Assembly: GCF_016587375.1 (NCBI RefSeq) | Contig: NZ_BNJG01000001.1 | Coordinates: 4,484,501 to 4,548,500 of the forward strand | Length of the DNA stretch: 64,000 nt | Direction of reading: 5' to 3' | Source of the DNA: Ktedonobacter robiniae | Lineage (GTDB): Bacteria > Chloroflexota > Ktedonobacteria > Ktedonobacterales > Ktedonobacteraceae | Part shown: positions 17,065 through 26,878 of the stretch, one piece after another | Layout of the letters: each line of letters opens with the position of its first letter | Position numbering within the stretch: the first letter of the stretch is position 1 | The notes under the pieces: model-generated | The model's database searches: none | What the model saw: only the letters and a program-made list of their open reading frames with translations | What the model was told of the DNA's origin: nothing | Made by a program: the position numbers and the translations under genes

Positions 17065-17624
17065 CCTTTATCCACCTAACGCTCGATTGGTGAAACGGAA
17101 ATAGAAGAGTGGTAGGGGCAGAAGTCGAGGATGGGCGAGAAAATTGCCCCTTGTGCAGCATCTACATCTTAGAAAAATAGATGAGGTAAGATTTGCCCAA
17201 TACTGGCTGTTTGTTGAGATCACCCTGCCCAAGGGTGTTCAATCAAGTTTCCGCTTTTATGCATCTATATCTTTCTCTGGCCTTAGGATTAAACTATAAA
17301 TAGACGATATAACTAAATATTATATCGTTTAGCGGTGTTTTTAATGCAGCAATAAGTTTTTGCTTATTTTTCATTTTTGTTATATAATAAAAATAAATAT
17401 GCACGCATCCTTTTATAAGTGTGTAACAGTTCTGCGTGACGCACCGTGTTAGAGATGTTAAAGAGAGATCAATGGTTCTCTCCTGTCCTCTTACTACCGG
17501 TGCTTGAGGAGGCAAGCATATTGTGTATACCTCGTCTGCCGGTTTCACCCGCTCCTGTTCATGGATGTTCTGAGGTGGTTGGCTCAGCTTTGTAGTGCGT
17601 TGAACTGCCTGGAGAAATTATCAT

Positions 17625-18871
17625 ATGAACATCGTACATATTGCTCCCGCCTGGATTTCTATTCCACCCAAAAATTACGGGGGACTGAAGTTGTCATTTA
17701 TAACTTAATCGAGGAGCAGGTCGCTCGGGGACATTCTGTCACCCTTCTTGCTCCTGGTGATGCTAAAACATCGGCACACCTGATCTCATTTTTGCCTAAA
17801 GCGCTTGGGGAGGATGGCGTTCCCTGGTACGCCCATCTGAAGGCGTTCTATCATTTGCAAAGGTCCGTTGAGTATATTCGCGAGCATACCTTCGATATTG
17901 TGCATATGCATCTCTCTTCTGCCTCTGATATGTACCTCCTGCCGCTCACTGCGAGCCTCTCGGTTCCCAGGGTCATGACGCTCCATAGCTGCTTTCCCTT
18001 TGACCGGGCGGGTTCCTATATTGGTGACGCGGACAGCTATTATATGGACTGGCTTGCTGACGTGCCACTGGTCGCCATTAGCGAGCAGGCGCGTAAAGAG
18101 GTTCCTTATGATCTCAAGTTTCTGGATGTGATTCATCATGGTCTGCCTATGCAGGTGTTTACGCCGACGACCAGCGAGCCAGAGCCATACCTGGCTTGGT
18201 TAGGACGTTTCGTTCCTGAGAAGGGGGCGCACCTGGCAGTCGCTGCGGCGAAGGAGGTGGGGGTGCCACTGGTGCTGGCGGGCATTGTGGATCGTCACCT
18301 ACCAGAGGCTGTTCGTTACTTTGAGGAAGAGATTGAGCCTGAGCTTGATGGAGAAAGGATTAAATATATTGGTCCTGTCAATATGGAGCAGAAGCTCGAC
18401 TTCCTCAGTCGCGCGAAGGCGCTGCTCAATCCCATTACCTGGGAGGAGCCTTTTGGTATGGTCATGCTTGAGGCAATGGCGCTAGGTTGTCCTGTCATCT
18501 CCTTTAGGCGAGGGGCCGCTCCTGAGGTGGTGCATCACGCCAGGAGTGGTTTCCTGGTCTCCAATCTTGAGGAGATGGTGCAATCTATAGCACATATTGA
18601 GGAGCTTGACCGTGTCCAGGTGCGCGCTCATGTGGGGCAGCATTTCTCGGTCAAGGTCATGGCTGAGCGCTATACGCAAGTCTATCGCCGTGCCATCGCG
18701 ACCCATGTGCGCAACCATTGGACGCGTCCAGCCCTTGTGACACCCCCCATTGTTCACCTGCCTGTCTCTCCTACCTTAATGGCTAAAAGAGACGACCTTG
18801 CGTCGGCTGGGTTTCCGTCGCTGACGGCTCAGTTTCCCATGGCAGAGACGGAAGCGGGACGTATGTCTTAA
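17625..18871 (+). pseudogene. Glycosyltransferase family 4 protein with a 5' frameshift
   Basis: From the ATG at 17625 the sequence reads MNIVHIAPAWISIPPKNYGG, a textbook GT4 N-terminus. The frame then breaks at the G5 run 17679-17683. With one more G it continues TEVVIYNLIEEQVARGHSVTLLAPG to a stop at 18871. The rest is intact: donor-binding region LAWLGRFVPEKGAHLA and the E-x7-E motif EEPFGMVMLEAMALGCPVISF. As sequenced, only a start with an unrelated N-terminus (17504) opens the main frame. The family transfers sugars from nucleotide donors to lipids or surface polymers. The last 89 bp overlap the convergent DUF72 gene. Confidence 0.85.
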
Positions 18872-19658
18872 TGCGGGTATAGAGCTCACGACAGATCGCC
18901 GGTGAATGTTCTTCAAATGGGCAGTGGCAGAAAGCATAGACCGTTGTTCCTTGCTTGAGCCATGCGCCCATTTGTTGTGCCCACTCATCGAGGAAGGGGG
19001 TGTTGACCTCCATGCGTGGATGCCCGATATAACGCACAAAGACAAAGTCTGTAGTGTGAGCTAGATGCACTGGTAGATTGGGTTTACGTTCGCGGGCTTG
19101 GAGCATCTGCTGTTCGCTGCTCGACCCTATGCGTATCGGGCGTGTATCCATAATCACGCGAGCTACTGCATAGCGCTGGAGCAACTCGTCCAGGGGCTGG
19201 GCATGGGGTGCTTTAAAGAAGTCGGGATGGCGCACCTCGACGGCGAGGCGCGCGTCTTGCGGCCAGAAGTCAAGGAAGTGTTCGAGTTGGGTCAGTTGCC
19301 CTGGGCCAAAGGAAGGGGGCAGCTGTAAGAAGATGGGTCCCAGGCGCTCGCCCAGTCCGCGTATGCGCTCAAGGAAGTGGAGCGCGGCGCTCTTTTGCGC
19401 GTCGAGTGGCGCGCTATGGCTGATATCACGTGAGACTTTTGGGCAGAAGCGGAAGGTGGCCGGGGTTTCCTGGTGCCAGCGCGCTACAGTCTCCTCGGAG
19501 GGCAAAGCGTAAAAAGTCGTGTTTCCCTCGACACAGGTCAGTCTTCTACTGTAGAGGTGTAGAAAATCGCTCGCGGGTGTCTTTGCCGGAAAAAAATCTG
19601 TTCCCACCCATGCTTTATAGCCCCACATGGGACAGCCCAGGTAGAAGTGTGGTTCCAT
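18783..19658 (-). CDS. DUF72 (YecE-like) family protein
   Basis: 291 residues of the DUF72 TIM-barrel family, function unknown. Typical motifs are YLGCPMWGYKAWVG at the N-terminus, FYALPSEETVARWHQETPATFRFCPKVSRDISH, LGPIFLQLPPSFGP, LAVEVRHPDFF and FVFVRYIGH. The family is widespread and often studied only as a structure. It is convergent with the glycosyltransferase and overlaps it by 89 bp, so the two mRNAs share complementary 3' ends. Confidence 0.9.
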   Translation of the reverse strand: MEPHFYLGCPMWGYKAWVGTDFFPAKTPASDFLHLYSRRLTCVEGNTTFYALPSEETVARWHQETPATFRFCPKVSRDISHSAPLDAQKSAALHFLERIRGLGERLGPIFLQLPPSFGPGQLTQLEHFLDFWPQDARLAVEVRHPDFFKAPHAQPLDELLQRYAVARVIMDTRPIRIGSSSEQQMLQARERKPNLPVHLAHTTDFVFVRYIGHPRMEVNTPFLDEWAQQMGAWLKQGTTVYAFCHCPFEEHSPAICRELYTRIKTYVPLPSLPWETEPSATETQPTQGRLF

Positions 19659-19902
19659 TGTGTGGTCCTCCTCCCTTGCTTATGCTCAGCGTGTGTATGC
19701 TCTGGATGCTTGCGCATGCTTTGTCGGGTCAGTATAGCATATTTGCTTTATATTCTCTCGTTGGGTTGTGTAAAAATGTCGGATTATTGTCGATTTCGCC
19801 TTGTACTTTTACATCCTGGCTGGTAATGTTGTATTTTGGTATTATTCGAGTATTTTGCTCTTTAACACACTTGCTTTTGCGAAAGGTCCGGGTGCGCTTC
19901 CG

Positions 19903-20297
19903 ATGAAATTGCAGACAATTCTTGATCCCGTTGAGGCCTCTCCTCCTGAGACCCAGACACAACCTCTGCGCCGCTCTGGCGGTTGGACTCCTTTTGCTCT
20001 TCCTCGTATTGGCCTCCATCTCCATAGCGACGGCGAACAGTTGCTCCTGGCGAACCGGACTGCCATCTCCTGGGTGATCTACCACAAATTCCACCAGCTT
20101 GGCGTTATCGATGCCGATGAGACGCTCTTGTTCTCCCTCCCCAAATATGGCTCCTTGAGTGTACGCCCCATGGGACCAATGATAACGCGGAGTTTCTGGT
20201 CCTGCCCTTGCACCATACCATTCAGCAGGTGGTCATTTACAGACACACGATAGGCGCAAATATAGAGATCTATGATATGAAGGGCATGGTAATCTAA
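19903..20297 (+). pseudogene. Hypothetical protein, single frameshift
   Basis: From the ATG at 19903 the protein starts MKLQTILDPVEASPPETQTQ and reads well through SWVIYHKFHQLGVIDADETLLFSLPKYGSLSVRP. The frame then changes near 20166-20174, at the C4 or G3 run in CCCCATGGG. With one base restored it continues GTNDNAEFLVLPLHHTIQQVVIYRHTIG and ends at 20297, giving about 131 residues. I do not recognise the family. No signal peptide or membrane segment is evident. Confidence 0.5.
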
Positions 20298-20555
20298 GGC
20301 GTATTCCTCCACCGACAATACGAAAAGTTGCTACCGTTGCGTTCTCTTCTCAAGAGAAGGACTTGCTGTTTCTCTGAATATGGGAAAGACTCCCATCATA
20401 TGGCCGTTTTGGGGGATGGGTTAGTTGTGTGGCGAGTACCTGGGCTATACTTATGGATGGCTAATTATGAATGTAAAGATTCAGGGAAAGCGTAACGGCG
20501 CATCTTTCCATGCGCAAGCAAGGATTCTTGCGCCCCAGAGATTCTTACAATATTA

Positions 20556-21497
20556 ATGGGGTTTTTGTATATGTCGGCTGCTGCCATCACATCATTTCTG
20601 ACTGTCGTGATGCTGTCTATTGTTGCTTTTGTTGCCGTGAGTGCCTGGCGTGACCATCAACGTAATAAGCAGATGTTTGCCGCGCAAAATCGTCTCCCGG
20701 CTCACCCCCTGGATCGCCACGTGACCGCTATTTTACACCTGCATGATGGGCAGATTGTCTCCGTTGAGAAGCCTACAGGCGCGCTCATGCCTGTTTCGAG
20801 GCCGTCGTCCTGGTATCAGCATCGTCGCTCGCTGGTTTCGCTGGGTGTGCTTGTGCTTTTTGTTTTGGCACTCTTCGTGCAGACGGGGATCGCTGGCGGT
20901 AGCGTCAAGAGCTTCTCGCAGGGTCTGAGCCTGGGCCTGTTTAATACCTCCGCCAATGGCGATAAAGCGTATGAACCCACGAGCCATGGTATGCCTACTA
21001 GTGCTAGCTCGCTCCTGGTGCGAGTCGATTCGGCTGACCCTCATCAGTATGCCAACCTGTATCAACTCCAGGTCTGGAGCTACTCTTCCTGTTCAGGGAT
21101 TGCCTTAGAGATGGTGATGAATGCCTATGGGCGTCATCTTATCGCCTCTGATGTGTTGACGCAGGAGCTAAAACTGGGGGTGTGGGACGTCAATCTTGGC
21201 CTTTTGCGCGAAGAGGGAATCGCGATGACTGCTGATAGCTATGGCTTCAATGCCAGCGCCGGTCGGACGCGCACCCTGCAACAGGTCATTGAAAGCGCAA
21301 ATAGCGGCGCTCCGGTCATTGTCAGCGTGCGCGATTCCTTCTATTTTCCAGGTGGTCACTTTTTTGTCATTCGCGGTGGCGATAGTCAGAATGTCTATAT
21401 TGCTGATTCTGCCCCCTCAAACTTCACACATATGCCCCGTGCGATGTTTGTCGGAATGTGGCAGACCTTTAGCGCCGTGCTCACTCCACGCGAGTAG
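20556..21497 (+). CDS. Membrane-anchored C39-like cysteine peptidase
   Basis: 313 residues. Two hydrophobic segments (about 8-30 and 90-112) precede a papain-like C39_2 domain. The catalytic Cys is in WSYSSCSGIALEMVMNAYG, the His in GGHFFVIRG and the likely Asp in VYIADSAP. In this family the domain usually cleaves or binds peptides outside the cytoplasm. No ABC transporter domain is attached, so it is not a standard leader-peptidase exporter. The first ATG (20556) lacks a ribosome site; an ATG five codons in is as likely. Transcription probably ends at the hairpin at 21539. Confidence 0.82.
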   Translation: MGFLYMSAAAITSFLTVVMLSIVAFVAVSAWRDHQRNKQMFAAQNRLPAHPLDRHVTAILHLHDGQIVSVEKPTGALMPVSRPSSWYQHRRSLVSLGVLVLFVLALFVQTGIAGGSVKSFSQGLSLGLFNTSANGDKAYEPTSHGMPTSASSLLVRVDSADPHQYANLYQLQVWSYSSCSGIALEMVMNAYGRHLIASDVLTQELKLGVWDVNLGLLREEGIAMTADSYGFNASAGRTRTLQQVIESANSGAPVIVSVRDSFYFPGGHFFVIRGGDSQNVYIADSAPSNFTHMPRAMFVGMWQTFSAVLTPRE

Positions 21498-21538
21498 ATA
21501 TGCGCAGTGTATATCCCTTGCAGGGAATGCCTCTTATG

Positions 21539-21582
21539 AGAGAAGCGCCCTGGCAACCTTCAGGCTGCCAGGGCGCTTCTCT
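21539..21582. terminator. Bidirectional hairpin terminator
   Basis: AGAGAAGCGCCCTGGCA (21539-21555) pairs with its exact complement at 21566-21582; CCT/AGG pairs add to the stem inside the loop. It lies between the convergent C39-like and L,D-transpeptidase genes. Confidence 0.8.
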
Positions 21583-21601
21583 TTACTTGTATATTGGTAG
21601 G

Positions 21602-22714
21602 TTAGTAGATGAAGACGCCGGTATATAACTGGACGAAGTCATAGACCTGGCTGGCGTTCTCCTTGGAGAGGTTGACGCAGCCGTGGGAGCCTTGCGAGGA
21701 GAAGGAGTCACCACTATCGTCAGCGTGGGGGAAGTTCGTTCCCGGGCCATAGTTGACACGCCACCAGCTATCGTGGATGAAGTAGCCTTCGCTATGGTAC
21801 TGCATTGCGTAGTTGATGGGTGTGTCAGGGTAGTAGTCGGGATTTCCTGGTTTTACCCCCGATTTAAAAACGGTCGGCGCTTTTTTGCCCTCTACCCACC
21901 AGGTTCCTGGTGGGGTTGGCTTATTGGGACGTCCAGTCGTGACCAGGAAGGCCTTGACCAGCTTCCCATGGTCGTAGAGGCGCATAGCCTCTTCACTCAG
22001 TGAGACAACTACGACTTTGCTGTCCATCTTGTTATAATGTTTGAGCATGTCCATGTCGCTCTGGTGGACCTGATTGTAGGGTGTTTTGTCGGCGCTGGCT
22101 TTTTTCATTTCCTGAAAATTGTACAGGTACATCTGCTCATTCTCGATGGCCTGCTGGTAGTCAGCAACGTTCTTCGCGGCGTCCAGGTCATCTTGAATCC
22201 ACCCACCAATACCCTTGGAGCCATATTCAAAGCCCAGTGGGTAGTTTGTGTTGTCGTAGGTGTCATGATAGCTATGCCCGTTGCCCCAGTCACTGACTTG
22301 TTTGGCCAGGTTCTGTTGCAGATTCTTACTCTCGGCTTTGAGCGCGTTGAGCTGAATGGAGGCAATCTGGCTGTTAAGGGTATTCAGGGCAGTCTGGTAA
22401 GCAGACGCCGATTTGGCACTGTCGAGTGCCTGCTTTGATGCACTAAATTGTTGGTCATATGTGGTGGTATCGCCACCCGATTGCTTCATCAGGGTGATCC
22501 ATTGTTGAAAGGTTTGCAGCTTGGTATCGCCTTGATTCTTGAGCGAGGTATCAACCGTTGGCGTGGAAACGCTCGTCCCCGTGGTCTGATTCGCGGAGTT
22601 GGGCAGGCTGCTACACGCGCTCAAAAAGAGCAGACCAAGAACGATCACACCTGGAAGTAGCCTGGTGAGCCGTCTGTATCTCTTGTCTTGATGATGGCGT
22701 TCTCTATTGTGCAT
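21602..22714 (-). CDS. L,D-transpeptidase (YkuD domain) lipoprotein
   Basis: 370 residues. A signal peptide ends in a lipobox (LLFLSACSS), so it is lipid-anchored outside the membrane. Residues 50-230 are Gln/Ser/Lys-rich and probably helical. The C-terminal YkuD domain (about 235-370) has the catalytic motif SQGSHGCVNL with His, Gly and Cys, and the upstream FIHDSWW. The family forms 3-3 peptidoglycan cross-links or anchors proteins to the wall. A complete catalytic motif supports an active enzyme. Confidence 0.92.
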   Translation of the reverse strand: MHNRERHHQDKRYRRLTRLLPGVIVLGLLFLSACSSLPNSANQTTGTSVSTPTVDTSLKNQGDTKLQTFQQWITLMKQSGGDTTTYDQQFSASKQALDSAKSASAYQTALNTLNSQIASIQLNALKAESKNLQQNLAKQVSDWGNGHSYHDTYDNTNYPLGFEYGSKGIGGWIQDDLDAAKNVADYQQAIENEQMYLYNFQEMKKASADKTPYNQVHQSDMDMLKHYNKMDSKVVVVSLSEEAMRLYDHGKLVKAFLVTTGRPNKPTPPGTWWVEGKKAPTVFKSGVKPGNPDYYPDTPINYAMQYHSEGYFIHDSWWRVNYGPGTNFPHADDSGDSFSSQGSHGCVNLSKENASQVYDFVQLYTGVFIY

Positions 22715-22861
22715 GGCCCCCTCTATCTCTCTAGCCAGCCTATCTGGCTCTCACATAGAAACATATGTATATATATGAATATTCGTCAATGGGAGCGTAT
22801 CTGACACATCTCTATATATACAAGCGTACCTTTATCCTGCGGGGAAGAACAATGAACCACT

Positions 22862-23662
22862 TCACAATAATTTTGTGAGAATGGCCTCATGTAACTCTTT
22901 GGTTCCGGCAACGACCAGTGAATAGCCCTCGGTCAGATTCTGGATTGGACGCAAAGGGTTTCCCTGGTGATCGCTGACAACTCCCCCTGCCTCTAACACG
23001 ATGCTGGCGGAGGCAAGGAATGATTCCCCCGTGACGACATCTCCCACATCTATATAGGCGTCGTATGTGCCGCTGGCGACATAGACGCAATCAATGGCTG
23101 TGCTTCCCGTACGGCGAATCTGACTGGTCGTAGGCGGCTTTGTCAGAAGATTGCGTACCACGCGTTCATCGCGCTTATCCAGGTTTAAACCCACCAGGCT
23201 ATGTTTAAGACTGGTAGCATGACTGGTCTGGCAGCGCAGGCCATTGCGGAACGCTCCCTTTCCACGCTCAGCCTGGTAGACGCTCCCATTAAAGAGATCT
23301 CCCACAAGTGCCCATTGGACGTGCTCGGGCACAACCGGGGCGTCAATAGGGAGGACTGCCATGGCCACGGCTGCGATCATAATGCCGCGCGCCACGTTGG
23401 TAGAGCCGTCAATGGGATCAATAATGATCCGATACTGGACGTTGTCGCTGGTGGAAAGGGTTTCGCGTTCTTCCGTGACGATTTCAAAGCCATGCCCACT
23501 CTGGATCAGACCTTCGATAATAATATCTTCCGCGTCCCGATCGAATTGCATGGTCGTGTGCTTTGAGGATTGGTGATAGACTCTGGCTCTATCCCGGTCA
23601 AAGCGTTCGGTTTGCGAGTAGTGTCGCACCTGGCGAAAAAGTTGCTCTAGCAATTCAAGCAT
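22862..23662 (-). CDS. Inositol monophosphatase family protein
   Basis: 266 residues of the Mg-dependent, Li-sensitive phosphatase family. The metal-binding motifs are EERE (about residue 64) and DPIDGSTN. The second family motif, usually WDxAAG, reads GDVVTGESFLASASIVLEAGG here, so its Trp and double Ala are changed. The substrate could be inositol phosphate, fructose-1,6-bisphosphate or PAP; the sequence does not decide. It is a single gene on the minus strand. Confidence 0.85.
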   Translation of the reverse strand: MLELLEQLFRQVRHYSQTERFDRDRARVYHQSSKHTTMQFDRDAEDIIIEGLIQSGHGFEIVTEERETLSTSDNVQYRIIIDPIDGSTNVARGIMIAAVAMAVLPIDAPVVPEHVQWALVGDLFNGSVYQAERGKGAFRNGLRCQTSHATSLKHSLVGLNLDKRDERVVRNLLTKPPTTSQIRRTGSTAIDCVYVASGTYDAYIDVGDVVTGESFLASASIVLEAGGVVSDHQGNPLRPIQNLTEGYSLVVAGTKELHEAILTKLL

Positions 23663-23778
23663 GGCTATTTTTGTTATTCCAATTTCTGACTACGTACATA
23701 GAAACTGCCTATGTATGCTCATTATAGCATACGACCAGGATTAGCCTCTCTCTATGTAGTATCAAGCCATTGAAGATT

Positions 23779-24810
23779 TTAGCCGAAGTTGCTCTCTTTT
23801 GCTTGTAGCGTATATAGCCTTTTATAGGGGTAGTGCAGCGTGTGTTGCTGGAGTCGCTGGCTGGTGGTGGTAATGGCCAGCTCACTCTTGTCGCAGGCAA
23901 TCCATCTCCGTTTCAGGTGCTCTGCCACGATTGGCGTGACCCCACTGCCACAGAAGCAGTCCATGACCAGGTCGTCCTCCTCGGATGAAGCCAGGAGGAT
24001 GCGTTCCAGGAGCGCGGTGGGCTTCTGCGTGGCGTAGCCTGTACGCTCGGGATCGCGCTGGTGCAGATGGCTGATATCGCTCCAGACATCGCTGGGAGGA
24101 ATGAGCGTATCTTCGCTATATGTATAGAGCTTTCCCGCTGACTTGATTGTCCAGCTAATCTGTCCATTTGGCCCCACGACCTGGCGCATATGGTTGCGTT
24201 TCTGCGCTCCACGTCGTTCACCGATGCGCTCTTTATGGAAGCAATAGTCCCCGGACTTGGTGTAGAACAGGATGGTGTCATGTTTGCGCGTATAGTAGCG
24301 CCTGGTCTGTCCCCCGCTCTGGTAGTGCCAGATGATCTCATTTTTAAAGCCTCCCCCATTGCCCTGAACGTTGAAGCCAAAAATTTCATCCAGCATTACT
24401 TTAACGTAATGGCTGGTGCGCCAGTCGAGATGAAGGTACATGCTGCCAGTCGGGGCAAGGAGTTGATGGAGGGTCTGGAGAATGGGATAGAGCCATTGCA
24501 AGTAGGCATCGATATCATTGTTCCAGGTGTCGCTATAGGCCAGTTGCTCTTTGCGGCCAAAGGTGCGCCCGGTCATAAAGGGTGGGTCAATGTAGATGAG
24601 GTTGACCTGGTCATGAAAGAGTGGGAGGAGAGCTGGCAAGATATCCTGGTTATCACCCCAGATGAGCCGGTTAGACCATCCAGGCTCATTATTGACTTCT
24701 GATGTTTCGTCCATGGTAATCAACTCAATGGGCGGGCGCGAGGTCGCTAAATTGCTCCCCTCCGTGTCACCAGTTTGCTGCTGTTTCTTTTTCCATACCA
24801 GTTCGGCCAT
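23779..24810 (-). CDS. Site-specific DNA methyltransferase, beta class, orphan
   Basis: 343 residues from the ATG at 24810, with AGGAGC upstream; the frame stays open to 24855 over a repeated CAGGAGCAAGAG tract. The catalytic motif IV (DPPF in VNLIYIDPPFMTGRTF) precedes the SAM-binding motif I (DCFCGSGVT), the beta-class order seen in type III Mod subunits and many orphan adenine methyltransferases. The middle part (about 165-265) should hold the target recognition domain. No restriction endonuclease or Res subunit is next to it, so it probably methylates DNA for regulation or phage defence without cleavage. Confidence 0.88.
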   Translation of the reverse strand: MAELVWKKKQQQTGDTEGSNLATSRPPIELITMDETSEVNNEPGWSNRLIWGDNQDILPALLPLFHDQVNLIYIDPPFMTGRTFGRKEQLAYSDTWNNDIDAYLQWLYPILQTLHQLLAPTGSMYLHLDWRTSHYVKVMLDEIFGFNVQGNGGGFKNEIIWHYQSGGQTRRYYTRKHDTILFYTKSGDYCFHKERIGERRGAQKRNHMRQVVGPNGQISWTIKSAGKLYTYSEDTLIPPSDVWSDISHLHQRDPERTGYATQKPTALLERILLASSEEDDLVMDCFCGSGVTPIVAEHLKRRWIACDKSELAITTTSQRLQQHTLHYPYKRLYTLQAKESNFG

Positions 24811-25041
24811 CTGCTCTTGCTCCTGCTCGCTATGCTGTTCTTTTTTTGCCTTCAAACTGTACCATATGTCACCTGACTTGAAAAGGATGAGAGAGGGCTG
24901 CCTATAGCCTCTTTGGGCTATGCCTCTGCATAGATAGGCTGCAATGTAGTGACATGCTCTGATATAGTTTGTATCGATGTGTTTATTGTTATGAGCTCCA
25001 ACCGCTGAACTCTCTAAATGTAGATGTTGAGGTTATTTGCT

Positions 25042-26367
25042 ATGCGGCGATCTCTCTCTCTGACGATGCTTATTTTGGCTGTGGGTCTGGTGTTGCTTCT
25101 AGCCGCCTGTAGCCCAAAGAGTGGCTCTGTGCCTTCTGGTATCCCTGATACTGGCAATGGCACTCCGGCTGTGCTTGTTTCGCCCACCCCTACGCTACAG
25201 GCGGCTTCTGCTGGCTCAAAGGTTGGCTTCTATACCTTTGTGCGTCAGAATCAGCTCTGGATGGCGCTCAATAGCGAAAATGCGACTCAGGTAACTCATT
25301 TCGACTTCTCGCAGGCGCCGGAGGTGTTCTGGCAGTCTCCTGCCTGGTCGCCTGACCATAAACACCTTTCTTATCTCTTTAATGCTCTACCCGCGGGTGT
25401 TGGTGGTGGTGGCTGCCCCGAGCCAGACTATACCGCTACCAGTAGCCTGTATGTGCTTGATACCAGTACCCAGCAATTGACGTCCATCACCCTGCCCCAG
25501 GTTGCGACAGATGCCAGAGCGGAGGGAAAACCTCGTAGCGATTCCTGGCAGTACGCCTTCTGGGAGGATGCGCAACATCTCCTGGCATGGTACAATGGCG
25601 TTACAGGAAAAACAAGCAATGCTGCGGGCCTCTACCGCTATGATTTGCAGACGCATAGCCTGATTAAGGTCGTTTCGAGCGAGCAGCTTGGCGCAACCTC
25701 GCCTATCAATGCTCAGCAGGGGCAGTCGATGCTGCTCTCATTGCGCTATCGCCAGGGACAGCTCTATTATGAGACGGTAGAACAGCCTGGGCAGCAAGAT
25801 AGCCGCCTGGCGATTTATCGTCTGTCGGTCAATGACCCAGGTGCGCCGCGCCAGCAGGTCGTGGAATTAGGCAAGGAGACCTGGTGTGCTGGAGGACAAA
25901 GCAGTGCGCTAACTCAGCCTGGTTGGGATATCTCGCCCGATGGGACGAAGCTCGTTGTGCAGAAGATTGAGAACGGAACGCCGGGTCAGGAGGCCAGCTC
26001 GCTCGATATTGTGCCGGTTGATGGAAGCGCCACGCAAAAGGTATTTTCGCAAGCGCCTGCGACTTTTCTGGCCCAGAATGCGTTGCTGCGTTGGAGTCCT
26101 CAAGGGAACGCTGTTGTGGCCTCCGAGCGGCATCATATTACTGGTCAGGGGCCTTACCTGGTATCCCTCAATCACCCACAAGAGACCCAGGCGTATGCGC
26201 CTTTCGTCTCAGGAGCTGTCTCCTGGCGCAGCGATGGGCAGGCCTTCGCGCTACAGAGCAGTGAGGCCGCCGAAGGTATGGCGCCCTCTGACGTCTACTT
26301 GTTTGCTCCTGGCGAAAAGAACGCGCGTCTCTTAGAGAAAGATGCCCGCGTGTTCTCCTGGGGATAA
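25042..26367 (+). CDS. Lipoprotein with TolB/WD40-like beta-propeller
   Basis: 441 residues. The signal peptide ends in LLLAACSPKSG, a clear lipobox. The body has repeated propeller signatures such as SPAWSPDHKHLSYLF, GWDISPDGTKLVVQK, LLRWSPQGNAVVASE and AVSWRSDGQAFALQ. This fold mediates protein or ligand binding; no enzymatic residues are evident. I prefer the ATG at 25042 (MRRSLSL), preceded by TTGAGG, over the one at 25024. The stop codon lies in a short direct repeat with the downstream gene. Confidence 0.85.
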   Translation: MRRSLSLTMLILAVGLVLLLAACSPKSGSVPSGIPDTGNGTPAVLVSPTPTLQAASAGSKVGFYTFVRQNQLWMALNSENATQVTHFDFSQAPEVFWQSPAWSPDHKHLSYLFNALPAGVGGGGCPEPDYTATSSLYVLDTSTQQLTSITLPQVATDARAEGKPRSDSWQYAFWEDAQHLLAWYNGVTGKTSNAAGLYRYDLQTHSLIKVVSSEQLGATSPINAQQGQSMLLSLRYRQGQLYYETVEQPGQQDSRLAIYRLSVNDPGAPRQQVVELGKETWCAGGQSSALTQPGWDISPDGTKLVVQKIENGTPGQEASSLDIVPVDGSATQKVFSQAPATFLAQNALLRWSPQGNAVVASERHHITGQGPYLVSLNHPQETQAYAPFVSGAVSWRSDGQAFALQSSEAAEGMAPSDVYLFAPGEKNARLLEKDARVFSWG

Positions 26368-26406
26368 AAAATTTCTTGGGATAAAAAATTTCGGGGATAC
26401 GTTCGC

Positions 26407-26805
26407 ATGCAATTAGTAATTCTGTCTTTGCTCAGTATTATTGCATATATTGGTGGTTTAGTACTCATCTTGCGCATCTCTCCCAGGCTATTGGGCGCGG
26501 CCTTTGATGAGCCGCGCTTTATGGGGCTGGCCATTCTTGAAATCCTGGGTGCTATTCTGATGTTTGGCGCGGTGGTGATCACCTTTGCGGTCTTTAATGG
26601 CGCTTTTCCTATACGCGTCCTGGATTTTGTCTTCCTGGTAGGTATTTTTATTGTCTCGGCCAGGGTGGCTCTGTATAGTTTTCAGCCACCGGCCCATATA
26701 TTGCGTCGCACGCACCGGGTCTCGCGCATTATTACAGCCGCCTTTGGTATCTTCCTGGCGCTAGCGGCCATCTTCTACGTCGTCCAACTCTTTACCGCCA
26801 GTTAA
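26407..26805 (+). CDS. Small four-helix membrane protein of unknown function
   Basis: 132 residues with four hydrophobic helices (about 3-25, 42-65, 72-92 and 108-130). I do not recognise the family. It starts 39 bp after the propeller lipoprotein and is probably co-transcribed. The spacer contains GGGATAAAAAATTTC twice, the first copy including the upstream stop codon. The hairpin at 26816 ends the unit. Confidence 0.65.
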   Translation: MQLVILSLLSIIAYIGGLVLILRISPRLLGAAFDEPRFMGLAILEILGAILMFGAVVITFAVFNGAFPIRVLDFVFLVGIFIVSARVALYSFQPPAHILRRTHRVSRIITAAFGIFLALAAIFYVVQLFTAS

Positions 26806-26815
26806 TTAGTAGTAG

Positions 26816-26866
26816 AGAAGCATAAAACGCCCGGCAGCCTCTGGCTGCCGGGCGTTTTATGCTTCT
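26816..26866. terminator. Perfect 24-bp-arm hairpin terminator
   Basis: 26816-26839 (starting AGAAGCATAAAACGCC) is exactly complementary to 26843-26866 around the loop TCT. It lies between convergent genes and probably ends transcription in both directions; CTACTTTT follows on the plus strand. Confidence 0.85.
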
Positions 26867-26878
26867 CCTACTTTTACC

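Larger units (their letters stand above)
16792..17624. other. 833-bp divergent intergenic region with hairpins and an AT-rich tract
   Basis: No believable open frame. It contains a 32-bp-arm palindrome (16913-16979), a second hairpin (17027-17064), and a very AT-rich stretch at about 17290-17410 including ACGATATA/TATATCGT. Promoters for the YtkA-like gene and the glycosyltransferase must lie here. Because both neighbours point outward, these hairpins do not end any gene I can see. Confidence 0.6.

Noticed and set aside
17504..17680. Long N-terminus of the glycosyltransferase frame (MRRQAYCVYL...).
   Set aside because: The conserved GT4 N-terminus lies in the other frame from 17625, so this is an open frame by chance, not the real start.
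20556..21497. The C39-like peptidase as leader protease for the RiPP system.
   Set aside because: It is 18 kb away, not fused to a transporter, and looks like a generic membrane-anchored C39_2 protein; nothing links it to the precursor.
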